The notes: a model not told the origin generated them from the letters alone. Positions 8,498 to 18,260 are shown, counted from the first letter of the stretch. The stretch is DNA of 64,000 bases from Dyadobacter sp. CY312 (GCF_021390535.1 NZ_JAJUXG010000012.1:186001-250000); one strand, 5' to 3'. Numbers and translations: made by a program.

Positions 8498-9003
8498 AAC
8501 CTGCATCATACTGGATTGAGAAATACAATTTACTGCCGCATCCAGAGGGCGGCCATTATATAGAAACATATCGCTCGGCTGAAAGTGTTGCGGAAGATGG
8601 GTTGCCCGCCAGGTTTGAAAAGGGTAGCAGGTCATTCTCAACAGGAATATACTTCTTATTAGAACAGAATGAGTTTTCTGCTTTTCATCGCATAAAATCG
8701 GACGAGATGTGGCATTTCTATGCAGGCGAAGCACTTGATGTTTTCGTGATCCATCCTGAAACAGGACAACTCGAAGTAATTAAACTGGGTGCTGATCCTG
8801 ACAACGGAGAGACCTTTCAGGCTGTAGTGCCTGCTGGAACCTGGTTTGCCTCGCGTCCTATGAAAGACAGCAGTTACGCATTGGTTGGTTGCACGGTATC
8901 ACCGGGTTTCGATTTTGCTGATTTTGAAATGGCGAATAAAAATGACCTGATCAACTTGTTCCCAAAATACGAATCGCTGATCCGGGAGCTTTCAATTTCC
9001 TGA
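8494..9003 (+). CDS. Cupin superfamily protein (DUF985)
   Basis: A 169-residue single-domain protein. Residues 3-150 match Cupin_5/DUF985: AS-Y-WIEKYNLLPHPEGGHYIETYRS at the start, FSTGIYFLLEQNEFSAFHRI in the first cupin strand set, DEMWHFYAGEALDVFVI, and the late block VPAGTWFASRP..YALVGCTVSPGFDFADFE. Metal-binding His/Glu candidates are in HRIKSDEMWHFY. The biochemical role is unknown. Translational coupling to the DeoR gene (4-base overlap) suggests it serves a sugar pathway controlled by that regulator. Confidence 0.85.
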   Translation: MKPASYWIEKYNLLPHPEGGHYIETYRSAESVAEDGLPARFEKGSRSFSTGIYFLLEQNEFSAFHRIKSDEMWHFYAGEALDVFVIHPETGQLEVIKLGADPDNGETFQAVVPAGTWFASRPMKDSSYALVGCTVSPGFDFADFEMANKNDLINLFPKYESLIRELSIS

Positions 9004-9032
9004 ATCAGCGATTTTGTACCTTAAATTCTCTA

Positions 9033-10799
9033 TCAGTATCCGACACTTGTATCGTCACCTCGCGGGTCTGCGCCTCCTTCAAGCCAGCCATCCGGTGTAA
9101 CGAGTATACAATCCATTCTGCCAATGGTGTTGCGTTGCTGTTCGAGAATATAACCTTTGTTTTGAAGTCTCTTAATAGCTGTTTCAGAAAATGCGTTTGC
9201 CTCGAAAGTGGTTTTATCGGGCAGCCATTGATGATGAAATTTCAATGCGTTCACGGCCTGCTGCATGGTCATGCCATGTTCAAGTACATTCAGGACTGTC
9301 TGATAAACAGAAGTGATAATTGTGGAGCCACCAGGTGTACCTACTACCATCAGTAGTTTTCCGTCCTTTTCTATGATGGTTGGGGTCATGGAGGATAACA
9401 TGCGTTTGCCAGGAGCAATGGCATTGGCTTTGTTTCCGATTAAGCCATACATATTAGGAGCGCCTGGTTTTACGCTGAAATCGTCCATTTCGTTGTTCAT
9501 TATAAAGCCCCCACCTTTTATCACCACGCGGCTTCCGTAGCTGCCATTCAGTGTTGTTGTTACAGAAACTGCATTCCCGTCTTTATCCACAACAGAAAAG
9601 TGTGTAGTTTCGAGGCTTTCATATCCGGGAAGTACCCCGCCACTCACTGCACTACTTGCCGTGGCTTTATTCCAGTCAAAATCTTTCCAGCGCGTTTCAA
9701 GGTAATTTTTGCCGACCAGTTCAGTTACCGGAATTTTAACAAAATCAGGATCCCCCAGGAATTTTGCACGGTCGGCATACACGCGCCTTTCTGCTTCAAT
9801 CATGACCTGTATGGTAGAATCGCTGTGCCATCCCCATTGCTTGATCGGAAATGGTTCTGTCAGCCGCATGAGCTGCACCAACGCGATGCCGCCGCTGGAC
9901 GGAGGAGCCATGGTAATAACTTTGTAATCTTTATAGGATTCAGAAACGGTCTCCCGCCATTTCGCATGGTAATCTGCGAGGTCTTTCTTGCTAATAATCC
10001 CTTCCTTGTTCTGATTAATATCCTTAACAAGGTTTTTGGCAACCTTACCTGTGTAAAAACCATCACGTCCCTTTTTCTGGATTCGGGTTAATACCTTGCC
10101 AAGGTCTTTCTGAACCAATTTATCGCCAGCGACCCAATCGGTGCCATCTGATTTTTGAAAATAACTTGTTCCGGGATTGATTGATAGCAGGTCTTTTTTT
10201 ATGGCGTTCAATCCTCTTGCTTCTCTTTCGGTTTGAATCACCCCTTTTGCTGCCAGATCAATGGCAGGTTGCAGTAGATTTTTCCAGGGAAGTTTGCCAT
10301 ATTTCTTATGGGCTTCCACCATTCCATCCACAGAGCCGGGAACACCCGAAGCCAGTCGGCCGAGAATACTTGAATTTGGAATTACATTTCCGTCTTTGTC
10401 CAAATACATATCCGCATGCCCTTTTGCCGGAGCTTTTTCCCTGAAATCAATGCTGCTTGTGCTTCCTGACTTATCCCGATATACGAGAAACCCTCCTCCT
10501 GCAATGTTTCCTGCCGAAGGGTGTACTACCGCCAAAGCAAACTGCACGGCAATAGCCGCATCAATGGCGTTACCTCCTGCCTGTAATATTTCGATTCCAA
10601 CCCTGGATGCCTCAGGGTGCGCCGAAGCGACCATTCCATTTTTAGCTATAACACCTTTTCTATCACTAAAAAAGGACTTCTGATTGGGATCGTCGGAGAG
10701 AAACTGATAAAAACCTGATGATTCCTGAACGGGTTTTTGAGCTGCCAGAAATTCTGAGGAGCCGATGATAAAAAGCAGGAGTGTGTAACGAATGCGCAT
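9033..10799 (-). CDS. ggt: Gamma-glutamyltransferase
   Basis: A 588-residue Ntn-hydrolase. The ATG at 10799 was chosen over an in-frame one 45 bases upstream because it begins a signal peptide (MRIRYTLLLFIIGSSEFLAA). Family blocks: GMVASAHPEASRVG, GGNAIDAAIAV, GGGFLVY, IDFREKAP, APPSSGGIAL. The self-cleavage and nucleophile site is T398 in LETTHFSVVD, followed by the substrate-binding GGGFIMNNEMDDFS loop and MLSSMTPTI. It hydrolyses glutathione and gamma-glutamyl peptides in the periplasm. The lid loop residues NNEMDDF resemble the form with a lid. Single gene. Confidence 0.93.
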   Translation of the reverse strand: MRIRYTLLLFIIGSSEFLAAQKPVQESSGFYQFLSDDPNQKSFFSDRKGVIAKNGMVASAHPEASRVGIEILQAGGNAIDAAIAVQFALAVVHPSAGNIAGGGFLVYRDKSGSTSSIDFREKAPAKGHADMYLDKDGNVIPNSSILGRLASGVPGSVDGMVEAHKKYGKLPWKNLLQPAIDLAAKGVIQTEREARGLNAIKKDLLSINPGTSYFQKSDGTDWVAGDKLVQKDLGKVLTRIQKKGRDGFYTGKVAKNLVKDINQNKEGIISKKDLADYHAKWRETVSESYKDYKVITMAPPSSGGIALVQLMRLTEPFPIKQWGWHSDSTIQVMIEAERRVYADRAKFLGDPDFVKIPVTELVGKNYLETRWKDFDWNKATASSAVSGGVLPGYESLETTHFSVVDKDGNAVSVTTTLNGSYGSRVVIKGGGFIMNNEMDDFSVKPGAPNMYGLIGNKANAIAPGKRMLSSMTPTIIEKDGKLLMVVGTPGGSTIITSVYQTVLNVLEHGMTMQQAVNALKFHHQWLPDKTTFEANAFSETAIKRLQNKGYILEQQRNTIGRMDCILVTPDGWLEGGADPRGDDTSVGY

Positions 10800-11026
10800 G
10801 TGGTTGATGTCGTGATTTTTTTGTAATTTATCAAATCTAAACAACAGCCATGTAATTAACCTCCTTTTTCACAATTTTCAGTTCAAAATCAGTTTATCGG
10901 ACATTATATCCTTGCTACTCACACTGTTTTAATGCCTTCTGTCCTAATTTCCGTTGATGCCTGATGCAATGATGGTACTTTTCAGAATAATTCTTTATTT
11001 GCGAATCAAATATCAGGGCAGCATAT

Positions 11027-12268
11027 ATGAAATCATTACGCCAGTTATGGGAAAGTTTCCGGTTTGCCTGGCAGGCTCTCAGGTCAAATCTCACCCGAAC
11101 TACTTTATCACTTTTGGGGGTAACTGTTGGGATATTCGCTATTGTAGCAGTTTTTACCATCGTCGATTCCCTTGAAAAAAGTATAAAGGACAGCATGAGT
11201 TTTATTGGTGACAAAGTGATATATGTCCAAAAGTGGCCCTGGGGTTTTGGAGGAGAATACCAGTGGTGGAAATATTTTCAGTGGCCGGAGCCAACTTTCG
11301 CAGAGTACAAATACTTGTATGATAATCTTGAATCTGCCAGTGCTGTGGCCGTTTTTGATTCCCGGGGCGGACAAACCCTGAAAAATGGTTCGACCAGTAT
11401 TCAGGGGCAGGTTCAGGGAATTTCTTTTGAGTACAACATGATATCGGATATTCCCATTGTGAATGGCCGGTATTTTATGCCGCTGGAAAGCTCTAATGCG
11501 CGAAATGTTGCGGTAGTAGGTGCGGATATTGCTTCCGCGCTTTTTCCTGGACAAGATGCTGTGGGAAAGGAATTTAAACTGGCAGGAAATAAATTTGTTG
11601 TGATTGGTGTGCAGGAAAAGAAGGGTGAAAGTCTTGTAGATTTTGGCGGCAATCCTGATAAGAACTGTTATATCCCGTTTTCATCGTTTTCCAAATTATT
11701 CCAGTCAGGGAGACGAAGGGCAACCACGGTTGTGAAAGGGTTTCCTGAGGATGAAGGAATGAAAGAAGTGGAGGCAGAGATAACAGGACTGATGCGAACC
11801 AAACGTGGAATCAAGCCACGCGATACCAACAACTTTTCTTTGAATCGCCCGGAAGCGGCAGCTGAGGCTATTTCCGGATTGTTTGCTGTATTAACCCTTG
11901 CAGGCTGGGTTATCGGGAGTTTTTCTATTTTGGTAGGAGGTTTCGGAATTGCCAACATCATGTTCGTTTCCGTAAAAGAACGTACCAATTTAATCGGTAT
12001 TCAGAAATCTCTGGGTGCAAAAAACTACTCAATTCTTTTCCAATTCCTTTTTGAGGCTGTCATGCTTAGTCTGGTAGGAGGTTTGGTGGGCATATTCCTG
12101 GTATACTTATTGTCATTCATTCCAATGGGGTCGTTGCAAATTATACTTTCCCCAAAAAATGTAATTCTTGGTTTGGGTGTTTCCAGTGTAATCGGTGTTT
12201 TGTCCGGCATCATTCCGGCCATGCTGGCTGCAAGGATGGATCCGGTGACGGCTATCCGGGCAAAATAA
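11027..12268 (+). CDS. ABC transporter permease, MacB/FtsX type
   Basis: A 413-residue protein with one N-terminal transmembrane helix (LLGVTVGIFAIVAVFTIVDSL, residues 30-50), a large periplasmic MacB core domain (about 55-270) and three C-terminal helices (about 290-400) ending ARMDPVTAIRAK, the classic end of MacB/LolC permeases. These proteins act as mechanotransmission exporters with a separate ATPase. No ATP-binding or fusion-protein gene is adjacent, so the partner must be encoded elsewhere. The substrate cannot be inferred. Confidence 0.88.
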   Translation: MKSLRQLWESFRFAWQALRSNLTRTTLSLLGVTVGIFAIVAVFTIVDSLEKSIKDSMSFIGDKVIYVQKWPWGFGGEYQWWKYFQWPEPTFAEYKYLYDNLESASAVAVFDSRGGQTLKNGSTSIQGQVQGISFEYNMISDIPIVNGRYFMPLESSNARNVAVVGADIASALFPGQDAVGKEFKLAGNKFVVIGVQEKKGESLVDFGGNPDKNCYIPFSSFSKLFQSGRRRATTVVKGFPEDEGMKEVEAEITGLMRTKRGIKPRDTNNFSLNRPEAAAEAISGLFAVLTLAGWVIGSFSILVGGFGIANIMFVSVKERTNLIGIQKSLGAKNYSILFQFLFEAVMLSLVGGLVGIFLVYLLSFIPMGSLQIILSPKNVILGLGVSSVIGVLSGIIPAMLAARMDPVTAIRAK

Positions 12269-12335
12269 TCACTAGGAAAAATCAAACCATTTTGCGAAGT
12301 TCGCCTTAATTCACAAACTTAGAATATCAAAAATT

Positions 12336-12788
12336 ATGCGTAAGTGGGTCATATTCATCGTTTTCCTAGCCATTGTGTTCGGGATATTATACTATCTGAC
12401 ATTTGGTTATTACAGTGAAGGTAAGCGAGGTGGTTTCGTTACTCAGTTGAGTAATAAAGGATATTTGTTCAAAACTTATGAAGGTGAACTAAGAATGGGG
12501 GGCCTTAGTGAAGGAGATGGAACGATGAACTCTTCACAATGGGTTTTTTCTGTAAGTGGAAAAAATAAGGATGCAATTGCGAAGATTGAAGAAGCCATTC
12601 AAAATGGACACCGTGTTTCCCTGACTTACGAACAGAAGTTCTTTACTCTTCCCTGGAATGGTGATACTAAATTCTTTGTAACGGATGTTGAGGTATTAGG
12701 GGCTAGTCGTAGTAGCTTCCCACCGGCACAGACACCAGCTACACCTTTGCCAGCACCAACAGAAATAGATACAGCCGCTGTTTTATAA
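12336..12788 (+). CDS. Single-pass membrane protein of unknown function
   Basis: A 150-residue protein with an N-terminal membrane anchor (VIFIVFLAIVFGILYYLTFGYY) and a globular domain containing YSEGKRGGFVTQLSNKGYLFKTYEGEL and PWNGDTKFFVTDVEVL. I recall this family from Bacteroidota, where it is sometimes labelled 6-phosphogluconate dehydrogenase, a label the sequence does not support: there is no dinucleotide fold and it is far too short. The C-terminus is Pro/Ala-rich. Function unknown. It stands alone after the MacB-like permease, 67 bases away. Confidence 0.75.
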   Translation: MRKWVIFIVFLAIVFGILYYLTFGYYSEGKRGGFVTQLSNKGYLFKTYEGELRMGGLSEGDGTMNSSQWVFSVSGKNKDAIAKIEEAIQNGHRVSLTYEQKFFTLPWNGDTKFFVTDVEVLGASRSSFPPAQTPATPLPAPTEIDTAAVL

Positions 12789-12792
12789 ATAT

Positions 12793-12833
12793 GGGGCAAA
12801 GGATTTGGGGCAGGGGAGATTTCCCTTTGCCCC
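12793..12833. repeat. Inverted repeat between convergent genes
   Basis: GGGGCAAAGG (12793-12802) pairs with CCTTTGCCCC (12824-12833) across a G-rich 21-base loop. There is no T run on either side, so it is at best a weak terminator for the two converging genes. Confidence 0.4.
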
Positions 12834-12846
12834 AAACCCTTATCAC

Positions 12847-13182
12847 TTATCCTCCTGCTTTTTTAGCTTTATAGTTTTTCGATACCAGCCATGCGATTAC
12901 TTTTTCGCGGTGGTCGCCTTGCAATTGTACTTCCTCATCTTTAACCGTTCCGCCGCTTCCGCACAGTCCTTTTAGTTGTTTTCCCAATACTTCCAGGTCT
13001 GCGTTTTTGCCAATAAAGCCTTTCACAACGGTAATTACCTTTCCACCACCTTTGCGGTCAAGCCATATTCTTAAATCCTGTTGCTGAGGAGCCAGTGTTT
13101 CCGGCTCATCTTCTTCCGAATTTTTATATTCAAAATCGGGATCGGTGGAATAAACCACTCCTGAACGATTCTTTTTAGACAT
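12847..13182 (-). CDS. SUI1/YciH-type translation initiation factor
   Basis: A 111-residue protein with an acidic N-terminal tail (residues 1-35) and a C-terminal SUI1 domain: LRIWLDRKGGGKVITVVKGF, LEVLGKQLKGLCGSGGTVKD and IQ-like REKVIAWLVSKNYKAKKAGG. The fold is that of eIF1, and the bacterial homologue YciH can discriminate against non-canonical initiation complexes. Size fits the family (108-120). It is a single gene, downstream (minus strand) of the lipid kinase by 42 bases, which may place them in one operon. Confidence 0.87.
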   Translation of the reverse strand: MSKKNRSGVVYSTDPDFEYKNSEEDEPETLAPQQQDLRIWLDRKGGGKVITVVKGFIGKNADLEVLGKQLKGLCGSGGTVKDEEVQLQGDHREKVIAWLVSKNYKAKKAGG

Positions 13183-13224
13183 GTTGCATTGAGTTTTTCT
13201 GTGAAAATAGATTGCTGCAAGTCT

Positions 13225-14097
13225 TCAGACAATCACATTTAAGCTTTGCGGGTTAATTTTTATCCTGATCTTATTGGTTTCCAACTGAAATGGTTCGCCA
13301 TCGTAGTGAATAATCGGAGGTGTATCCGTCTCCACGAGCGTTTCAGTGATATGTCTGTAAGATATGTATTTCGAAGTTTTAAGCTGTTTTGTAAAAAGCT
13401 GGTAGGCGAGTGACGTACCGAACCATTTGGGGAAAGGTTTTATGGTACATTCGTCCAGAATCCCATCCTGTAAACTGGCATGCGGAGCCACCCAGGCATT
13501 GTTACCAAATTGGCCGGCATTGGCAAAGGTGAGTGAAAATGCATCTGTTTTTTGACCATTTACCCTGAACACCTGAGGCTTATAATCCCAGTATGCTTTA
13601 AAAGATACATTGATGTACGTAGCAAGTCCTCTGCTCAGCTGCTGGCTGAAAAGCTGCCCTACATAGGCATCAAATCCCATTCCCGCTGTGCAGAAGAAGG
13701 GCATGTCGTTAATGAGACCATTATCAATGGTGATTACTGATCCTCCAAAAAGTTTTTCAAGAGATGCCTCCAGTGTGAGTGGAAGACCAAGATGTCTCGC
13801 CAGGCCGTTTCCTGAGCCCACAGGCAAGATGCCAACCGGTGTTGCGTGCCCGATAAGTGGCTGCGCAATTTCATTAACAGTTCCGTCTCCGCCAACAGCA
13901 ACAATCGCTTTCCACTTATTTTTATCTACGTTTTCTCTTACAAGTTCGGTTGCATGGCCACGTCCTTCGGTGAAAAGTATATGGGCTGAGTTTTGAGTTT
14001 TTTCTGCAAATGAGTCAATGGTATGAGCCACAGCATCAATGTTTTTTCCGATAGATGTACCCGAATTCGGATTGAGAATAAAAAGATAATCAGCCAC
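13225..14097 (-). CDS. Diacylglycerol/sphingosine kinase-family lipid kinase (YegS/BmrU-like)
   Basis: A 290-residue cytoplasmic kinase with a GTG start. The DAGK catalytic domain covers about residues 3-130: FILNPNSGTS, the ATP-binding VAVGGDGTVNEIAQPLIG and PVGSGNGLARHLGLP. The C-terminal beta-rich lobe contains DNGLINDMPFFCTAGMGFDA and IHYDGEPF, as in YegS. It would phosphorylate a lipid using ATP; the specific lipid is unknown. The start codon lies only 3 bases after the stop of a small membrane protein gene (14101-14220), implying translational coupling. Confidence 0.87.
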   Translation of the reverse strand: MADYLFILNPNSGTSIGKNIDAVAHTIDSFAEKTQNSAHILFTEGRGHATELVRENVDKNKWKAIVAVGGDGTVNEIAQPLIGHATPVGILPVGSGNGLARHLGLPLTLEASLEKLFGGSVITIDNGLINDMPFFCTAGMGFDAYVGQLFSQQLSRGLATYINVSFKAYWDYKPQVFRVNGQKTDAFSLTFANAGQFGNNAWVAPHASLQDGILDECTIKPFPKWFGTSLAYQLFTKQLKTSKYISYRHITETLVETDTPPIIHYDGEPFQLETNKIRIKINPQSLNVIV

Positions 14098-14100
14098 GGA

Positions 14101-14220
14101 TCAAGCAAAAAAGACGAATAAAAGAAGAATGAAAACGATGATGAACAAGTAGTATAGTCCATCAATAAAAGGATATTTCTGACGATCCAGTTTTTTGAAC
14201 AAATTATCAAACTTACTCAT
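14101..14220 (-). CDS. Small membrane protein, 39 residues, coupled to the lipid kinase
   Basis: Translating the minus strand from the ATG at 14220 gives 39 residues: a charged head (MSKFDNLFKKLDRQKYPFID) and a single hydrophobic helix (residues 22-38, rich in L, I, F, V) running to the TGA at 14101-14103. The stop is 3 bases before the GTG of the lipid kinase, the spacing of a coupled pair, and no other explanation occupies this stretch. The basic, soluble head and C-terminal anchor suggest an inner-membrane tether. It is too short for most gene callers. Function unknown; coding status rests on composition and position. Confidence 0.55.
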   Translation of the reverse strand: MSKFDNLFKKLDRQKYPFIDGLYYLFIIVFILLLFVFFA

Positions 14221-14410
14221 ATGTGGCTTTGCGCGGTTGACTTATCATTTCCTGCACAAAATTCCACAAAAAATATGAGAAACCTTAGGGATGGGTGGAT
14301 TCTTGTGAAAGTATGGAATGCGATGCGTACACAGTGATTCATGAACTGAGGAATATTGGTGAGTCAGTAACATGGGTTTACAAAAGCGGGATCGCTAAAA
14401 TATTAACATA

Positions 14411-14448
14411 AAAACACCCTACTGGCTCTTGCCAACAGGGTGTTTTTA
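14411..14448. terminator. Terminator of the lipocalin-like gene
   Basis: AAACACCCT..CTGGC (from 14411) pairs with GCCA..AGGGTGTTT (to 14446). Runs of A and T flank both sides, so it can serve the minus-strand gene that ends at 14467. Confidence 0.8.
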
Positions 14449-14466
14449 TTATGGGAAATCAAATGA

Positions 14467-14946
14467 TTATATTTTCTTCAATGTAATCACAGCATTCACT
14501 GCTGGCTTAGTTGTATCTGTAACAGTGTTTACAGTAATGGTCATTTGAGTAGCCGTTTGTGTGATTGGGAATTCGCTTACAAGCGCGCCATTGGTTAACT
14601 TAAGCTTATTACTAACAACTTCCCATTTGGTTTGACTTCCGATTGTTAGTCCTGCGGCTGCCATAGCTGACACTGCTATGTCACAGTTTAAAGCGGAAAC
14701 GGTATTATTGGATTCAAATTTAAATACTAAGTCTTTCATACAGGTTATGGTTGGAATCAGAGCCAAAACCGGAATATTAGCGCCCGGCGTTTCAGGAGCA
14801 ACAGAAACGTACTGCCAGCTTCCCACAATCGGGTTGGTGTCGACTTTTTCCGGTCCCTTATCATCGTCCTTACACGATACAAATAGGAATGCAATACATA
14901 AAACGGATAGGAAAAGGGTTCTGGCGAAGATTTTAGTCAATTTCAT
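14467..14946 (-). CDS. Lipocalin-like lipoprotein
   Basis: A 159-residue protein with a lipoprotein signal peptide (lipobox LFVSC, Cys at about residue 25) and then an acidic linker (KDDDKGPEK), usual for surface-bound or outer-membrane Bacteroidota lipoproteins. The mature part begins IVGSWQYVSV, the GxW opening of small lipocalin-like domains, and is beta-rich throughout. A conserved-looking Cys pair sits in ITCMKD and ALNCDI and may form a disulfide. No ligand can be named. Single gene with its own terminator. Confidence 0.75.
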   Translation of the reverse strand: MKLTKIFARTLFLSVLCIAFLFVSCKDDDKGPEKVDTNPIVGSWQYVSVAPETPGANIPVLALIPTITCMKDLVFKFESNNTVSALNCDIAVSAMAAAGLTIGSQTKWEVVSNKLKLTNGALVSEFPITQTATQMTITVNTVTDTTKPAVNAVITLKKI

Positions 14947-15051
14947 AAAATGAAAATAATAAGGTTGGAGAATCCATAACGTGATTAATAGGCTAAAATT
15001 ACTCTAAAAAATACGCTAAAATGTGATTTTTGTAAAAATCCGCCCCGAATC

Positions 15052-16047
15052 CTATTCTTCTTCCTCGTGAAGAAAAATGTTCAGCAATCTCTCTGCTGCA
15101 TGCAGAGGCAATTCTTTTCCGTCAGATACGGATTTTTCAACTTCTGCAATGTTCCGGGCAACTGCATCGCTTTCAAAAAATCTATTTTGAAGGGTTTGCT
15201 TTATGGAATCATACATCCATTCAATATTTTGCGATTGGCGGTTTTTGTGAAAGAAGCCATTACCTAAGCTGTGCTCCCGATGGCTGAGTATAATGCGCCA
15301 GATGACGTCAATACCGGTATTGGCAATTGCAGAACAGGGTACAACTTTGGGCGTAAAGCCTGACTCTGGTTTAGAGAACAAATGTAGCGCATTCGAATAT
15401 TCCTGTACCGCCCGGTCTGCCATGGCTTTATTGGTTCCATCAGCTTTATTGATAGCAATGGTGTCTGCCATTTCCATAATGCCCTTTTTAATTCCCTGCA
15501 GTTCATCTCCTGCGCCGGCAAGCATCAGTAATAGAAAAAAGTCGGTCATGCCCTTCACAATCGTTTCCGATTGCCCTACACCCACGGTTTCGATGATGAT
15601 GACATCAAAGCCCGCTGCTTCACAAAGTAGCATGGCTTCACGGGTATTTTGAGCAACTCCGCCAAGAGAAAGGTTGGAAGCTGAGGGCCGTATAAATGCC
15701 TTTGGATTGTGGGAAAGTTTTTCCATTCTGGTTTTATCACCCAAAATGCTCCCGCCCGTTTTTTTGCTGGAAGGGTCTATGGTGAGAACAGCCAGTTTTT
15801 TGCCTTTTCCTGTAATATAGGTTCCAAGGGTTTCAATAAAGGTGCTTTTGCCAACTCCGGGAACTCCGGTAATGCCTATCCGCAGAGATTTGCCGGTTTC
15901 GGGCAGGATATTGTTCAGTATTATTCTGCTTAATTCGCGATCCTCACGGAGCTGACTTTCAATTATAGTAATGGCGCGGCTTAATATAATGCGGTCTCCG
16001 GTCAAGATACCGTTGCTGTATTCATCAGGTGAGAGCCGTTGCCGCAT
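15052..16047 (-). CDS. meaB: Methylmalonyl-CoA mutase-associated GTPase MeaB
   Basis: A 331-residue G3E GTPase. Motifs: P-loop GVPGVGKST (residues 60-68), IDPSSKKTGGSILGDKTRM (switch I-like), ETVGVGQSE (switch II), and base-recognition NKADG. These match MeaB/ArgK, which loads and protects the adenosylcobalamin-dependent methylmalonyl-CoA mutase in the cytoplasm. The mutase subunits are not in this window. The N-terminal helical extension and C-terminal dimerisation arm are complete. It is divergent from the M1 peptidase gene. Confidence 0.93.
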   Translation of the reverse strand: MRQRLSPDEYSNGILTGDRIILSRAITIIESQLREDRELSRIILNNILPETGKSLRIGITGVPGVGKSTFIETLGTYITGKGKKLAVLTIDPSSKKTGGSILGDKTRMEKLSHNPKAFIRPSASNLSLGGVAQNTREAMLLCEAAGFDVIIIETVGVGQSETIVKGMTDFFLLLMLAGAGDELQGIKKGIMEMADTIAINKADGTNKAMADRAVQEYSNALHLFSKPESGFTPKVVPCSAIANTGIDVIWRIILSHREHSLGNGFFHKNRQSQNIEWMYDSIKQTLQNRFFESDAVARNIAEVEKSVSDGKELPLHAAERLLNIFLHEEEE

Positions 16048-16182
16048 TATTTGTTTTACGAATGTGGTTGACTGTAAAAGTCGTTATAGACGTGTAAAAA
16101 TGAAACTTTTTAATCCGAAAAAACGCTAAATCCCTTATATTGTTCGTTTTCAATAACATCTTTTCAATACATTATCAATCGA

Positions 16183-18177
16183 ATGAAAATATCAAAAATT
16201 CGTTTCGGCATTGTAGCGCTGTGCTGTCTTAGCTTTTCAGGTGTATTTGCACAGGAAGCCAAGAAAGCACAGTACGATGCTCACGTCCTTTTTCACCCCC
16301 TTTTTAACTTTCAGCCAGGCAGTGAATATCGCACAGGCAGCGGAGCACCCGGGCCTAAATACTGGCAAAATCGTGCCGATTACAAAATCAACGTTGCTCT
16401 GGATGAGCAAAAAGGAATTGTAAGCGGTGATGTTGAGATTGTATACAAGAATAACAGCCCTGAAAATCAGGAATTTATCTGGCTTCAACTGGATCAGAAT
16501 GCTTTTAATGACCAGTCGAGAGGTGGAAAAACGACAGCTGTAACCGGTGGTCGTTTCGGCAATACCGGATTCAGTGGTGGTGATTCACTTCATTCTGTAC
16601 AGATTCAACAGGGGAAAGATAAGTATGTAAATGCCGATTACATTGTGTCAGATACGCGCATGCAGATACGTCTGGCTACACCTGTGAAGGCGAACGGAGA
16701 TGTTATCCGTGTGAAAATTGGCTATTCATTTAAGATTCCGCAGTACGGATCCGACCGGATGGGGACATTGGAGACCAAAAATGGTATCGTTTATGAAATG
16801 GCACAGTGGTATCCGCGCGTGGCTGTTTTTGATGATATTGAAGGCTGGAACCTGTTACCTTATTTGGGAGCGGGAGAGTTTTATCTGGAATATGGTGACT
16901 TCGAATATAATGTAACAGTTCCCTGGGATCATATTGTTGTGGGATCGGGAGAACTTCTAAATCCCAATGAAGTGCTGACAGCTGAGCAGCGTAAGAGACT
17001 GGCAGCAGCTGCCAAAAGCGATGAAACGGTGATGATTCGTACAGCTGAGGAAGTAACATCAGCTGCATCGAGGCCAAAACAGTCGGGTACTTTAACCTGG
17101 CGTTTTAAATGTTTGCAGGCACGGGATATTGCCTGGGCGACATCCAAAGCGTTTGTGTGGGACGCCGCACGTATGAACCTGCCTAATGGCAAAACAGCTC
17201 TTGCACAATCTGCATATCCTGCCGAAGATGGTGGGCTCGAAGGTTGGGGGCGCTCGACGGAATACGTGAAGGGTTGCATCGAATTTTATTCCTCCTATGT
17301 ACATGAGTACACTTATCCTGTTGCAACCAACGTAGCAGGAATTGTGGGTGGAATGGAGTATCCGGGTATTGTTTTTTGCAGCAGCAAGAGCAGAGGAGAA
17401 GATCTTTGGGGCGTTACAGACCATGAATTTGGTCACAACTGGTTTCCAATGATTGTTGGCAACAACGAACGCAAGTATGCATGGATGGATGAAGGCTTCA
17501 ACACATTTATCAACTTCCTTTCCGGCGATCATTTCAATAATGGGGAGTATAAAAGTACGCAGATGAACAACCTGCACCGTTTGGCTCCGATTATTTTCCG
17601 TCCCAAGGCAGATCCTATCATGACCATTCCGGAAGTAATCCAGCCTAATAATCTGGGTTGGGAAGCCTACTACAAACCAGCACTAGGCCTTCGGATGCTG
17701 AGAGAGCAAGTGCTTGGCAAAGAAAGGTTCGACTATGCATTTAAAACTTATGTCAAACGCTGGGCTTTCAAACATCCGACTCCTTACGATTTTTTCCGTA
17801 CCATGGAAGACGCAGCTGGAGAAGATCTTGGCTGGTTTTGGAAGGGTTGGTTCTTCGAGAATTACCAGCTGGACCAGAGCGTAAAAGATGTTGTATATGT
17901 AGAGCAGAATCCTGAAAAAGGAGCGCTGATCACAATCGAAAACCTCAACGAGTGGGCAATGCCTGCAAAAGTGGACATTGAAGAAGTAAGCGGAAAGAAA
18001 ACGCGGGTTGAGTTCCCGGTAGAAATTTGGCAACGTGGCGGTAGCTGGACTTTCCGTGCTTCAACAAGCCAGCCTATCCGCTCGGTAACAATTGATCCGG
18101 ACCAAAGTCTACCCGATATTGAGCCAGACAATAATACCTGGAAACCGGCTAAATTTTCCGGTTCTGAGGTGAATTAG
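16183..18177 (+). CDS. Secreted M1-family metallopeptidase
   Basis: A 664-residue gluzincin with a signal peptide ([21 protein letters not shown]). The N-terminal beta domain spans about 60-270. The catalytic domain contains GGMEYPG (389-395, the exopeptidase GxMEN-like motif), zinc ligands H414 and H418 (HEFGH) and E437 eighteen residues later, with catalytic E415. The C-terminal helical domain is short. Such proteins degrade peptides N-terminally outside the cytoplasm. The terminator at 18194-18239 is shared with the convergent KAS III gene. Confidence 0.9.
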   Translation: MKISKIRFGIVALCCLSFSGVFAQEAKKAQYDAHVLFHPLFNFQPGSEYRTGSGAPGPKYWQNRADYKINVALDEQKGIVSGDVEIVYKNNSPENQEFIWLQLDQNAFNDQSRGGKTTAVTGGRFGNTGFSGGDSLHSVQIQQGKDKYVNADYIVSDTRMQIRLATPVKANGDVIRVKIGYSFKIPQYGSDRMGTLETKNGIVYEMAQWYPRVAVFDDIEGWNLLPYLGAGEFYLEYGDFEYNVTVPWDHIVVGSGELLNPNEVLTAEQRKRLAAAAKSDETVMIRTAEEVTSAASRPKQSGTLTWRFKCLQARDIAWATSKAFVWDAARMNLPNGKTALAQSAYPAEDGGLEGWGRSTEYVKGCIEFYSSYVHEYTYPVATNVAGIVGGMEYPGIVFCSSKSRGEDLWGVTDHEFGHNWFPMIVGNNERKYAWMDEGFNTFINFLSGDHFNNGEYKSTQMNNLHRLAPIIFRPKADPIMTIPEVIQPNNLGWEAYYKPALGLRMLREQVLGKERFDYAFKTYVKRWAFKHPTPYDFFRTMEDAAGEDLGWFWKGWFFENYQLDQSVKDVVYVEQNPEKGALITIENLNEWAMPAKVDIEEVSGKKTRVEFPVEIWQRGGSWTFRASTSQPIRSVTIDPDQSLPDIEPDNNTWKPAKFSGSEVN

Positions 18178-18193
18178 TTCTTTTGCAACATTA

Positions 18194-18239
18194 AAAAAGC
18201 CTTTCCATTTTGACGAACTCAAAATGGAAAGGCTTTTTA
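18194..18239. terminator. Bidirectional terminator
   Basis: A perfect 20-bp stem (18194-18213 with 18219-18238, loop CGAAC) with A/T-rich ends, lying between the convergent M1 peptidase and KAS III genes. Confidence 0.92.
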
Positions 18240-18260
18240 GTTTCTTAGCTATAAATATTG

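Noticed and set aside
12793-12833. Strong intrinsic terminator
   Set aside because: The stem is good but neither side has a T run, so it was kept only as an inverted repeat.
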